Source: Burkholderia multivorans ATCC BAA-247 (GTDB taxonomy: Bacteria > Pseudomonadota > Gammaproteobacteria > Burkholderiales > Burkholderiaceae). From it: a stretch of DNA of 64,000 nucleotides. The notes beneath the pieces are model-generated. The model was not told the DNA's origin. It made no database searches and saw only the letters and a program-made list of their open reading frames with translations. Of the stretch, positions 45,001-52,001 are shown one piece after another (within the stretch, counting starts at the first letter, position 1; each line of letters starts with the position of its first letter). The translations under genes were made by a program, and so were the position numbers. The stretch lies in NCBI RefSeq assembly GCF_000959525.1, contig NZ_CP009831.1, positions 1,798,001 to 1,862,000 on the forward strand, written 5' to 3'.

Positions 45001-47932
45001 CGACGGCGGCATGCCCGATCCGCTCGCGTACGTGACGCGTCTGAAGACGTTCATCGCGCGCGAAGGCAAGACGCGCGCGGGCCCGCTCGAGCTGCAGGAC
45101 CGGCCCGGCGACGCGCCGCCGCCGGTCGTGATGGCCGACGCGCAGGGATGGCGCTGGCTCGGCAAATGGCTGCACGTCGCGCGCGACTACGCGGCGGGCG
45201 GCGCACGCTATGCACCCGTGCCGCGCTGGAAGGATTGGCAGCGCAAGCTGAGCGCGGCCGCGACGGTCGATCGGCAGATCATCAAGTCGTTCTTCAAGTC
45301 GAGCCGCGACGTGCAGTATCGCGTCGCGCCGATGAGCCGCGCGTATCGGCTGACCGACGATCCGCAACTGTTCCTCGAGCAGATTCGCCGCAACGGCGCG
45401 GCCGGCGCGGCCGTCACGATCGTCCTCGATCCGCATACGCTCGCGGCCGCGCAGGGCAAGAAGCACGAGCAGGAATTCGTCAACGACGTGAAGCGGCTCG
45501 GCGACCAGACGCGCGCGAAGATGAACTACGCCAACGCGACGATCACCGGCGAGAACGGCCATGTAGTCCACCTCGACGAACTGACCGAACAGCGCCTGCA
45601 TGCCTGGCTCGACGCGGCCGCGGAAGGCGGCTTCCTGCTGCGGCTCGAAACCGCATCCGGACGCGCGCTGGTGTCGCGCGTCGACGAGCGCTTTCAGGCC
45701 GGCACGAACGATCAGTATCACGACTACGTGCGGCTCGCGTCGCTGCTCGAGAAATGGGCGGCGAAGCACCCGCGCGAGCGCGCGCCGCACGTGATGATCA
45801 CGTTCCACGGTTGGGATGCAGTGCCGGAATCGGTGCCCGGCGCCGGCCACGTCGAGCTCGTGAACCAGCTGCTCGACCGGCCGACGCTGCAGTGGGTGCA
45901 CGTCGGGCTGTCGTACGCGACGCACGGCTCCGACTTCATCGCGAACCAGGAACTGACGACGGCGCTCGCCAAGATGCTCGTCGCGCGCGCACGTGCGCGC
46001 GGCACGTCGACGTTCGAGCGCATCCACGGCGCCGATGCGCTGACGCGCGTGTTCGAACGGCTCGAGCCCGACGCGCTCGTCGAACAGCACCGCATGCTGC
46101 TTGCCGAAATCGACCGCATCGGCCGCGACAACAAGATGACGCCCGCCGAAATCGACGCGCTCGTCGAGCGCCTGTACGAAGGCAACACGACCAAGCTGCT
46201 GAACCGCGCGCGCCATGCGGTCGCCGCGTATGCGACGCGCGCATGGGAAGCGGACCCTGCGCGCGCACCGGCGCCCGATTCCGAGGCGCGGCGCTTCACC
46301 GAAGACTGGCAGCGCGACATCGGCAGCAAGCTCGACCGCCCGGAACAGCTGAAACTGCCCGCGCGACGCCGCTTCTCGGCTGCCGGACCGAAGTGGACCG
46401 ACATCGTGCAGAAGCCGGAGCTGATCGTCGACGATGCGAAGCCGCTCAGCGACAGCCGTCTCGTCAGCGCGCAATCGAGCCGCGAGCAGGAGATCGGCCC
46501 GCAAGAGCCGATCACGCCCGAACAGGCCGCGCACGCGGAGCTGAACGCATTGCGGCTGCAGCAGGCAGGCCGCCTGCGCACGTGGTTCAACCGGGAAAAC
46601 CTGCTGTCGATGGCGGTCGGCCTCGGCGTCGGCTTCGGCGCGCACCATTTCGGGCTGACTTCGCCGGCATTCAAGGAGACGAGCAACGCGCTGTTCGTCG
46701 GCGCGCGCACCGGCCGCCTCGTGCAGGCGCTGCATCAGGATTCGGTGCGCGCGCTGCAGGGCGGCGATCCGCGCCTGTTCCGGCGCGTGCTCGACCGCTT
46801 CGTGCGCGGGCTCGAGAGCCAGCTCGACGCGCACGAGATGGACAAGCCGATGCGCGGCGCGTCGCTGCAGCTGCTGGCCAACGAGGCGCGCGTGAAGGTC
46901 GACGGCCTGCTCGCGCTGCACGCGAGCCAGAAGATTTCGGCCGAGGACGCGGTCGCATACACGAAGCTGATCGCGAACGACATGATCGCGCAGATGCAGG
47001 GCGTGCTCGGCGGCACCTCGATCCAGCAAATGCACCACGGCAACCCGCGGCGCTTGTTCGGCAAGCTCGGCCGCTCGGCCGCGCTCGCCGGCTATGTCGG
47101 GCTCGGCGAGATCGCCGTGCACAACTTCATGGCGAACCACGGCGTCGCGCCGCTGCTCGGCGGCATCGGCGCGGTGGTCGGGCTCGGCTACACGGCGGCG
47201 ATCCATCTCGGCGCGACGCGCAACCTGTCGCTCGACCGGCGCAGCCGCGTCGTCCGCGCCATCGACGCAACGTCGGACATCGTGACGATCGCGGCCGGCT
47301 ATGCGACCGTGGCGAGCGGCGTCGCCTGGCCGCTCGCGGTATCGGGCAGCATATCGGCGACGCTCCTGGCGCTCGCGCGCGTCGACACGCACTTCCCGAA
47401 TCTGACGAAGGCCGTCACCGGCCGGATTCCGACCGCGATCGTGCTCGCGCCGATCGCGATCTACGTCGGCAACTGGCTCTATACGTATTTCGACGACGAC
47501 AAGAAGAAGCCCGCGCAGCCGTCGAACCTCGTGCCGCCGACCGGCGGTGCATCGCAATCGCCATCGCCGTCGCCGTCGGCCACGAGCCCGTCGCCGAGCG
47601 CCGCGCCGCCGTCGGCCGGTCCATCTGCCGTGCCGTCGCCCGCACCGTCGACGAGTGCGACGCCCTCCGCGCCGGCGTCCGGTCAGCCGGGCAGCACGCC
47701 GACGGCGCCGCCCGCACCCTACTTCGTCGTCGACGGCGATTCGCTATGGGTCATCGCCCAGCGGCACCGCGATACGCTGCTCGACGCCGCGCACGTGCCG
47801 GCCGCCGATCGCCGCACGATGCCGGAAAGCGAGCAGGCGCTCGCCGCGTTCCGCGAGATTCTGCAGCTCAATCCGTCGGCCGCGCGCGATCCCGCGCATT
47901 TGCCGATCGGCAAGCCGCTGAACGTCGGCTGA
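36053..47932 (+). CDS. Giant LysM-terminated protein (3959 aa) with duplicated HExxH modules, T3SS-linked
   Basis: GGAGG sets the ATG at 36053. Residues about 1-720 are Ala/Gln-rich and helical. A hydrophobic patch lies at about 815-870. Two related modules follow (about 1290-1800 and 1850-2370). Each has a degenerate kinase-like part (GAGVEKTVFDAG, LYDFQVLFGRNGDVMLHDPG) and a metalloprotease-like part with H1687-E-A-K-H1691 and H2258-E-V-Q-H2262. Residues about 3050-3400 resemble a TIM-barrel hydrolase (ITFHGWD, FERIHGADALTRV). Four hydrophobic segments (about 3519-3812), a Pro/Ser linker and a LysM-like domain (about 3890-3957) end it. No Sec signal is seen. It may be a T3SS effector or toxin. 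Function is unknown. Confidence 0.85.
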   Translation: MLDIDGVGMGVNWMMFLERTLEAERAKAASQAAQQSSDPVKQRVDTPPPAVTVQVTPDTDPSNPTNAEIASATSLIRSLAEQYRPKPPDITVDDPLTKAAQTAIQGAQTKYDNALKDEAQKQTALTNAQNDPSSTKDAIARAQTDYDHAHAATANAEKELNVTTDAGYMIAYAQQADHDKQALDPHRAGSAQSDANAALAQLKAAVPGLGDDPTQASQAHWTPQQKQAYDAWQRADAKLSAAKARHNADIANSNLAYAQLQSYASDGDLADAMNAGIARVNDALAPLGRVIDVPERLKPDEARANLASAVDDANYANACVNAASDAADVADIQITYNAVSGKYGPTVMSTTVGAQQDRLNHAQASARMSAGYLQMLYANRQVKELQGRYDAARQDATQLRPDGTRVPVRDPDAARGVSDAYAALTKGKEAASIAHDGFVSAYGNALAIHYDDVAAGVQDRYDHRTMCVANDPTPLEIKGLKTIASSLHGATDRMTAVVNERAIKQTLADAQAKQAGLKAKVDDLQQQYDAWNRDHGAGPTPSLLAVAKPQDGVPKNIPLTAPVPFVVNPYAQQLSDARAALDQANKDVDRTRLIGETLHQQVLFNEFDAHLDERLRARKTEGDQKDYAKALSEFFGAHRSELSQSLLDKAGEATQHGGTIDFGKLDATQQRNLVGVAIGLSPDASSDAPHAAQFTDGQKLASIDKVRDELLKLGGGDGTRVNVMPIVYASKDAGLVTSAIFKVTNASGDTHYVDDQGSKYSSIDNFIDDNELSSDGTLDIATGYGANGVAQIDHRNSAHDDSWWESVMHTFGSGDVNLGMLLGGLALEVGGGLLDATVFGAPLGIALNAVGTGMMYTSAAAAVANSGYDLVNRMQHDRTINPLDAGARADYLNLVPLGVGGVGKVLAFGSKTATVAKLVERAGGDAQTFASRVATGTSFATKASAYGGAADAAAQFGYDAATGHTDRLADDATSFLLNAGLAAGPQRIKALSTGIVRRTGSFGARDLGNQAVRIGDERVTVGQDKYAAESTLRIGRQQATLDGKTVTVAADGTLRAGNRILTYKGVPIRVLNRGNAVNTGARSRTESTAFLDQDGTITLGERVKGLALTRFDRYATDARITADEHGGLSVSDGIELKYAHEIAPPRTATTPDETVPHDDAPPPDARPAAAEPAQPGDAAPTRTTAATSADEPAATAARDTSQIRRASASVRERSAENDHDNRLVSHADRQSADTRAIRYRRVVEPADGGTSKPLTFRQRVAWTLLNAVDASPLSGGFVAREADVTLTSRRPLVEQHQYGGRTLYVVRNDANNGAFATKAGAPLSGHELALDARYAFRAPADMPEPIVLIAEHADAQLAPELANVWNRSVFVAPRGALAADGTLRATSGYLRYDPAPHPEVELGALHTDGTTVFHADTGKPVDLDEHLGALIAFGNEKGGFALGRGAVVGLYEDLTSTRAAQHDAALGEKAALALLNKRFALPTVSMDGPFSHANRVAVLYQPRGALHTHDVERGVLPRTLKADTLDQLRALKTLIAEKQLYFDVQGVYHDGRLLMTDPGRIETGSDGYRGTHDRVDDQLQLLERGVERGDVTLAHPEIAETGQDAAKPGLLARVQMRFGGAPLPSEVSALAQQSGTLAQQLRMLDDNGWRVRVGKRGGGSGIDTRKKQVTLDGALSHPESMTYTLAHEAKHAVEAIDGSLGLDYGGRRRFTRKALEAEARAQINAFEARYEIKMSSGVDIGAHVRLPDAVQRIADSWQPSHDYAGTVASLADAFARAPVSGARGRDYEAFYGNAFDRDAAHAGHAMPAPEAAPAPRDEPRSMRDIQAQRVAWTQAHVQRNAAPFGAAEPSSPATMAFVRDGNVLIDRHERVAIVPAESRRDGTLLGPDGRPVDPHTFTLLNPPPPDPGYTTILSARHANEGAAAQLANLWQRPVYAAHPDAVGHAGALSDLSGLNRYVPAAYRQPSLGELAVDTRHDRLHVAGDPARTVDPADFLGPVLGAGVEKTVFDAGAGQAIGIYRDGSRDGMLDAYEAVELDRRGLHTLSETYGLPTSTTDGPFTVLNRIGVVLKPSAQLSSDDIQLGAKLPDIVSRAGLADLAKIRRVTQMHRLLYDFQVLFGRNGDVMLHDPGEVRPGLDRDGIVVSQIDNVAAKLHDGLDNGRIRLAHPAMTEQGAYAPRGGTIERVVMRFRGAVLRMRAHALASRSPTLAAQLRLAKSDGWKIRLGARGEGHYVDAERRTIVLDGNTRHAGTLVFALAHEVQHGVDVTTDALGLDHGSPEAYVRSLLLAEARAQVNAYRVRDEILAAGGRDIAAHVQLPDALARAARHAYESGDAAALQALADRFGDTRTSLPGNPTYRVLYADYARALTGDARLPRLAAPGTGNRPAGANGGNARESARMNRARAWFDERGLRTLTRIEGAHLPALRDLARETGRSAHLLIARADPAPSADAPPHFIAEAEVDVHGAITITRYDRSLARDERRALDDAVSRTRDANARDRAAAARRDFDFYRSPVTAAELDAMGGPSKIEPAHGGDPVRLSRVGRVDDALAAAIDALGSVKHYSNANKAIAGARNADTIYAVDRKTGDIVGHATRHPDSGVWYYDENSPVDGARVQTRTLDDAFQRRIDARVRRRGARHRIPLSRARRRGIAFVVTEIGPDMMARIGRFDPIRAPKKDTTYRLPSRVRPRYLSHASLAWTMDAGHRVALLTRARAAALLRRSSAAGALPPGTAATRTPDPAAAASASSASTTSTTASASLPATARGTRAALHDALVAAHLLPADAGHALDFSGHNAVHLLSLAERGALSPDTHRVYMYRTSDPIAHRLAKPDGVLVPDAHGNLLWHENWRDTSGTGVPLDASPLGRGPYGADVHLLLTELPPDGIDTYAPGTRLHALNKRVERLERLQHASDRTWANKLRDWARNEKATAIRERDATQRQIDRAEAAARTQNAPPPAHPVLEIKPYQPALVSSTQIEWKQRYGDGGMPDPLAYVTRLKTFIAREGKTRAGPLELQDRPGDAPPPVVMADAQGWRWLGKWLHVARDYAAGGARYAPVPRWKDWQRKLSAAATVDRQIIKSFFKSSRDVQYRVAPMSRAYRLTDDPQLFLEQIRRNGAAGAAVTIVLDPHTLAAAQGKKHEQEFVNDVKRLGDQTRAKMNYANATITGENGHVVHLDELTEQRLHAWLDAAAEGGFLLRLETASGRALVSRVDERFQAGTNDQYHDYVRLASLLEKWAAKHPRERAPHVMITFHGWDAVPESVPGAGHVELVNQLLDRPTLQWVHVGLSYATHGSDFIANQELTTALAKMLVARARARGTSTFERIHGADALTRVFERLEPDALVEQHRMLLAEIDRIGRDNKMTPAEIDALVERLYEGNTTKLLNRARHAVAAYATRAWEADPARAPAPDSEARRFTEDWQRDIGSKLDRPEQLKLPARRRFSAAGPKWTDIVQKPELIVDDAKPLSDSRLVSAQSSREQEIGPQEPITPEQAAHAELNALRLQQAGRLRTWFNRENLLSMAVGLGVGFGAHHFGLTSPAFKETSNALFVGARTGRLVQALHQDSVRALQGGDPRLFRRVLDRFVRGLESQLDAHEMDKPMRGASLQLLANEARVKVDGLLALHASQKISAEDAVAYTKLIANDMIAQMQGVLGGTSIQQMHHGNPRRLFGKLGRSAALAGYVGLGEIAVHNFMANHGVAPLLGGIGAVVGLGYTAAIHLGATRNLSLDRRSRVVRAIDATSDIVTIAAGYATVASGVAWPLAVSGSISATLLALARVDTHFPNLTKAVTGRIPTAIVLAPIAIYVGNWLYTYFDDDKKKPAQPSNLVPPTGGASQSPSPSPSATSPSPSAAPPSAGPSAVPSPAPSTSATPSAPASGQPGSTPTAPPAPYFVVDGDSLWVIAQRHRDTLLDAAHVPAADRRTMPESEQALAAFREILQLNPSAARDPAHLPIGKPLNVG

Positions 47933-47940
47933 GCAGCGGC

Positions 47941-47966
47941 GCGCACCGCCTCGTCAGGCGGTGCGC
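47941..47966. terminator. Perfect 11-bp hairpin between giant gene and asparagine synthetase
   Basis: GCGCACCGCCT and AGGCGGTGCGC flank a CGTC loop. The stem lies eight bases past the giant gene's stop and overlaps the stop codon and last codons of the convergent gene. No U-tract is seen, so it may act as a bidirectional, weak or Rho-assisted terminator. Confidence 0.5.
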
Positions 47967-49921
47967 TGCGCGTCGAGCCACGCCTGGAACATCAGCACCG
48001 TCCACAGCTGATGCTGCCAGTTCATGCGCCCAGCCTGATGCTGGCGCCAGAGCCGCTCGACCGCGGCCGCGTCGAAGAAGCCCTCGTCGCGCAGCCGCGA
48101 CGGCTGCAACAATGCGTCGGCCCAGTCGCGCAACGCGCCGCGCAGCCAGTGATCGATCGGCGCACAGAAGCCCTGCTTCGGCCGGTCGATCAGCTCGGTC
48201 GGCACGTACCGGTCGAGCAGCCGGCGCAGCAGCGCCTTCGATTGCCCTTCGGGCAAGCGCAGCGATGCGGGCAGCCGCCACGCGAATTCGACGACGTGAT
48301 GATCGAGGAACGGCATCCGCGTTTCGAGGCTGACCGCCATCGCCGCGCGGTCGACCTTCGTCAGGATGTCGGTCGGCAGATAGGTGAGCGTGTCGATCGC
48401 CATCGCCTGCTCGGCAAAGCTCAGATGCGCGGGCCATGCGGACACCGTATCGAGCGGCGTCGGCGGCTCGTGCCCGGCGAGCGCGATGCGCTCCGGATGA
48501 TGGACCGACGACATCAGCAGCCGGTACAGCCCGATCCGGCTGTCGGCCGTCATCACGTGGCCGAGCTTGTGCAGCCGGTCGCCGATGCGCGTCGGCGATT
48601 CGCGCAGTTCGCCGGCGCCCCAGGCGCCCTGCGCAACCGCCGCGAGCTGATCCGCATGATCGGGGCGCAGCGCGTGCAGCGCGCCGGCGATCCGCGTACG
48701 CACGGCCGCCGGCACGCGATGCAGCTTGCGCCACAGGCGTGGCGTCAGGAAGTAGCGCGTATAGCCGCCGAACAGCTCGTCGCCGCCGTCGCCCGACAGG
48801 CTGACCTTCACGTGCCGGCGCGTCAGTTCCGCGACGAGGAAGGTCGGAATCTGCGACGCGTCGGAGAACGGCTCGTCGTAGATCGCCGGCAGCTTCGGCA
48901 CGACGTCGAGCGCATGATCGGCCGTCACGTACAGCTCGGTATGGCGCGTGCCGAGATGGCGCGCGACGGCCTTCGCGTAGCCGGCCTCGTCGTAGCCCGC
49001 TTCGTGAAAACCGATCGTAAACGTGTCGACGGGCGCGGCCGACTGCGCCTGCATCAGCGCGACGATCGCCGACGAATCGACGCCGCCCGACAGGAACGCG
49101 CCGAGCGGCACGTCGGCCTCCATCTGCCGCGCGACGGCCTGCCGCAACACCGTGTCGAGCCGGTCGACGGCCTCGGCCGCCGTACCGGCGAACGGCTCGT
49201 GATGGCCGGCATCGATGGCGTGCTCGAGCGCCCAGTACGTGCGGATTCGCGGCGTGTCCTGCGCATGCTCGAACTGGATCCAGCTGCCGGGCGGCAGCTT
49301 GCGGATGCCGCGATAGATCGTATGCGGCGCGGGCACCGCGGAATGCCGCAGATACAGACACAGCGCGTCGCGATCGATCTCGCCGTCGAAGCCCGGATAG
49401 GCGCGCAGCGCCTTCAGCTCCGACGCGAATACGAGCGCGTCGCCGATCCGCCCGTAATACAGCGGTTTCTCGCCGATGCGGTCGCGCGCGAGCGTCAGCA
49501 CGCGCGACTCGCGGTTCCACAGCGCGAGCGCGAACATCCCGGTCGCGCGCCGTAGCGTCGCGTCGACGCCCCACGCGGCGAACGCGGCGAGCAGCACTTC
49601 GGTGTCGGAATGGCCGCGCCACGCGGGCGCGCGTCCGACGCGCTCGAGCTGCGCGCGCAGTTCGCGGTGGTTGTAGATCTCGCCGTTGAAGACCATCACG
49701 TAGCGGCCGCACGCAGACGCCATCGGCTGCCGGCCGTGCACCGACAGGTCGACGATCGCGAGCCGCCGGTGACCGAGCGCGATCCCGGCCGCCGGATCGA
49801 CCCACAAGCCCTGTGCGTCCGGTCCGCGATGCGCGAGGCTCGCCGTCATCCGCGCGAGCGTGCCGCGCGCTGTCTCCTCATCGAAGGCGACGCTATTCAG
49901 AAAGCCGTCGATTCCGCACAT
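47954..49921 (-). CDS. Asparagine synthetase-like glutamine amidotransferase (AsnB type)
   Basis: This 655-residue protein begins MCGIDGF, so Cys2 is the glutaminase nucleophile and fixes the start at 49921. The class II glutaminase domain also has RLAIVDLS, FNGEIYNHRELR and HSDTEVLL. The synthetase domain has the PP-loop LSGGVDSSAI and SGDGGDELFGGY. It would transfer glutamine ammonia to aspartate or another carboxylate through an AMP ester. It lies 213 bases after sctU on the same strand and may be the tail of the T3SS operon. Several such paralogues work in specialised amidation rather than bulk asparagine supply. Confidence 0.9.
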   Translation of the reverse strand: MCGIDGFLNSVAFDEETARGTLARMTASLAHRGPDAQGLWVDPAAGIALGHRRLAIVDLSVHGRQPMASACGRYVMVFNGEIYNHRELRAQLERVGRAPAWRGHSDTEVLLAAFAAWGVDATLRRATGMFALALWNRESRVLTLARDRIGEKPLYYGRIGDALVFASELKALRAYPGFDGEIDRDALCLYLRHSAVPAPHTIYRGIRKLPPGSWIQFEHAQDTPRIRTYWALEHAIDAGHHEPFAGTAAEAVDRLDTVLRQAVARQMEADVPLGAFLSGGVDSSAIVALMQAQSAAPVDTFTIGFHEAGYDEAGYAKAVARHLGTRHTELYVTADHALDVVPKLPAIYDEPFSDASQIPTFLVAELTRRHVKVSLSGDGGDELFGGYTRYFLTPRLWRKLHRVPAAVRTRIAGALHALRPDHADQLAAVAQGAWGAGELRESPTRIGDRLHKLGHVMTADSRIGLYRLLMSSVHHPERIALAGHEPPTPLDTVSAWPAHLSFAEQAMAIDTLTYLPTDILTKVDRAAMAVSLETRMPFLDHHVVEFAWRLPASLRLPEGQSKALLRRLLDRYVPTELIDRPKQGFCAPIDHWLRGALRDWADALLQPSRLRDEGFFDAAAVERLWRQHQAGRMNWQHQLWTVLMFQAWLDAQRTA

Positions 49922-50134
49922 GTATCCTGTCCGCCCCTATTGACTACCCGCCCTGCGCGACGCGACCCTGCGGCCCGCCGTTCGGCATGACGGTCGCGCC
50001 ATCTTACGAAGAAATAATTCAGCAATAATTCCGCGGTAAACGGCACGCAGGGCCGGAAAAAAACCGGCGTCAAGCGCCGTCGTGCACGGTAGTGCAAGGG
50101 GACATATCGAGGCGGCCGCGCCCGCTGCCGCGCG

Positions 50135-51166
50135 TCACGGCGCGCCGGTCGCCCATTTCAGCAGCTGCGCGACCTCGCGGAAATGCTGCGGCTGGATCGT
50201 GCCGTTCTCCGGCGTCGTGTCGTAGAGCGCCTGCGCGAGGCCGACGTTCGCGAGCGTCGGACGCAGCGCATCGCGCGCGAGCCGCACGATCCGCTCGGCC
50301 GCATCGCCCTCGCCGCGTGCGAGCACCCACGGCAGCGTGCCGATTCCGCCGTAGTGGAGCGCGACCGCGACGCGCGGCGAATAGACGACCACCGAGGCGA
50401 AGCCGATCCGGTCAGGCAGCGACGCGAACTGCACTTCGCGCGCGAGCTGCCGGCGCTTCGCCGCGATGTGCGGATCGCCTTCGTCTTCCTTGTGCTCGCG
50501 CCGCACTTCGTCGATCGACATCTTCATCTTGCGGTTGAACTCGTGCCGCTGATGGACGATGTCGATCAGCGCCATCACGACGTAGATCAGCGCGGCCCAG
50601 CCGAACAGCAGCATCAGCAGCTTCACGATCAGCGCGAGGATCGACATCGGCCGCGTGAAGCCGGACTGCACGGACGGATCGAGCGATTCGACGATCAGCC
50701 AGCCGAGCGTCGCGACGAGCAGCGCCGTCTTCAGCAGCATCTTCGCGAGATTCACGAGGTTGCGCAGCGACCAGAGGTTCTTCAGGCCCTCGGCCGGATT
50801 GAGCCGCGACAGCTGCGGTACGAGCCGGCTCCACGCCATCACGCCGCCGACCTGCACGAAGCCCGCGAGCACGCCGAGCAGCAGCCCGGCCGCGACGATC
50901 TGCGCGGACAGCGTCGCCCAGTCGCGCGCGGCCGCGTCGATCAGCGCCGCGATCCGCGCGGACGGATCGGCCGCGCCGACGGCGTCGAACACGAGCCGGA
51001 ACAGCGCCTGCAGCCGCGCGAACAGCGTGCCGACGCCGACCGCGAGCGCGACGCAGACACCGACGAAGAATGCGGACGAGATCGTCTCCGCGCTCTTCGG
51101 CACGTCGCCTTTTTCGCGCGCCTCGCGCAGGCGCTTCGCGGTCGGCGGCTGGTTCTTCTCGCTCAT
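50135..51166 (-). CDS. sctU: T3SS switch protein SctU with lost NPTH autocleavage motif
   Basis: This 343-residue FlhB/YscU-family protein has the N-terminal PPTAKRLREAREKGDVPKS, four membrane helices, and the cytoplasmic IDEVRREHKEDEGDPHIAAKRRQ. Where the family has V-V-x-NPTH-I-A, this protein has VVVYSPRVAVALHYGG. Residues S263-P-R-V266 therefore replace Asn-Pro-Thr-His, and the Asn needed for autocleavage is gone. The remainder of the C-terminal domain looks intact. It is the last T3SS gene of the minus-strand operon, after sctT. The ATG at 51166 has a weak GAGCGAG upstream. Confidence 0.93.
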   Translation of the reverse strand: MSEKNQPPTAKRLREAREKGDVPKSAETISSAFFVGVCVALAVGVGTLFARLQALFRLVFDAVGAADPSARIAALIDAAARDWATLSAQIVAAGLLLGVLAGFVQVGGVMAWSRLVPQLSRLNPAEGLKNLWSLRNLVNLAKMLLKTALLVATLGWLIVESLDPSVQSGFTRPMSILALIVKLLMLLFGWAALIYVVMALIDIVHQRHEFNRKMKMSIDEVRREHKEDEGDPHIAAKRRQLAREVQFASLPDRIGFASVVVYSPRVAVALHYGGIGTLPWVLARGEGDAAERIVRLARDALRPTLANVGLAQALYDTTPENGTIQPQHFREVAQLLKWATGAP

Positions 51167-51191
51167 GCTCGCTCTGCTGTGCGTCGCACGC

Positions 51192-52001
51192 TCATGCGCC
51201 GCCGTGCGCGGCGAACAGCGCGCGCAGCAGTGCAACGAGGCCGCTGTCGGGACTCAGCAGCGCGTGCAGCGACGCATAGACGACCGGCAGGAACAGCACC
51301 ATCATCAGCACCGCGAGCGCGCTCTTCAGCGGCTGCGAGAACACGAACACGTTGAGCTGAGGCACCGCGCGGCCGACGAGCCCGATGCCGAGTTCGACAA
51401 GCACCAGCACGATGATCACCGGCGCCGCGAGCTTCACCATCCATTCGAAGATCGTGTCGGTCTGCCGCACGACGAAGGTCTGCAGCATCGACGAGAAGTC
51501 GGGGCCGAGCGAGCCGATCGGCCACCACGCGTACGACTGTGCGAACAGCTGCACGAGCACCTGCAGCCCGCCCGTCGTGACGAACAGCGCGATCGCGACG
51601 AAGTTCAGGAATCCCGACGTCGGACCGCCTTCGTGACCGCCCATCGGATCGAAGAATGCGGCGCTGCCGCTGCCGGTCTGGAAGTCGATCAGGTAGCCGA
51701 CGCCCTGGATCGCGAACAGCACCGCGCTGAACGCACCGGCGAGCAGCATCCCGACCACCGCCTCCTTCGCGACCAGCACGCACCACGTGACGAACGGCAG
51801 CGACGCGACCTGCGCGGCATCGATCGCGGGCGCGACGAACGCGGCGATCACGACCGCGAGGCCGTTGCGCACGAGCCCCGTGACGATCTGCTCGTTGAAC
51901 ACCGGCACGACGAACATGATCGGGAGCAGGCGCGGCATCACGTACAGCAGCGGCCGCAGCGTGCCGGCGAGGTCGTTGAAGCCCGACGCGTGATCTAGCA
52001 T
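51192..52001 (-). CDS. sctT: T3SS export-gate protein SctT
   Basis: This 269-residue polytopic protein of the FliR/YscT family has LLYVMPRLLPIMFVVPVF, GVGYLIDFQTGSGSAAFFDP, TSGFLNFVAIALF and, near the end, PQLNVFVFSQPLKSALAVLMM. It forms the export gate with SctR and SctS. GGAG precedes the ATG. The start overlaps the end of sctO by seven bases, and sctU follows after 25 bases. Confidence 0.94.
   Translation of the reverse strand: MLDHASGFNDLAGTLRPLLYVMPRLLPIMFVVPVFNEQIVTGLVRNGLAVVIAAFVAPAIDAAQVASLPFVTWCVLVAKEAVVGMLLAGAFSAVLFAIQGVGYLIDFQTGSGSAAFFDPMGGHEGGPTSGFLNFVAIALFVTTGGLQVLVQLFAQSYAWWPIGSLGPDFSSMLQTFVVRQTDTIFEWMVKLAAPVIIVLVLVELGIGLVGRAVPQLNVFVFSQPLKSALAVLMMVLFLPVVYASLHALLSPDSGLVALLRALFAAHGGA

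Noticed and set aside
44690-47557. A 955-codon minus-strand frame within the giant gene
   Set aside because: Same reason: antisense shadow with no motifs and no start signal.
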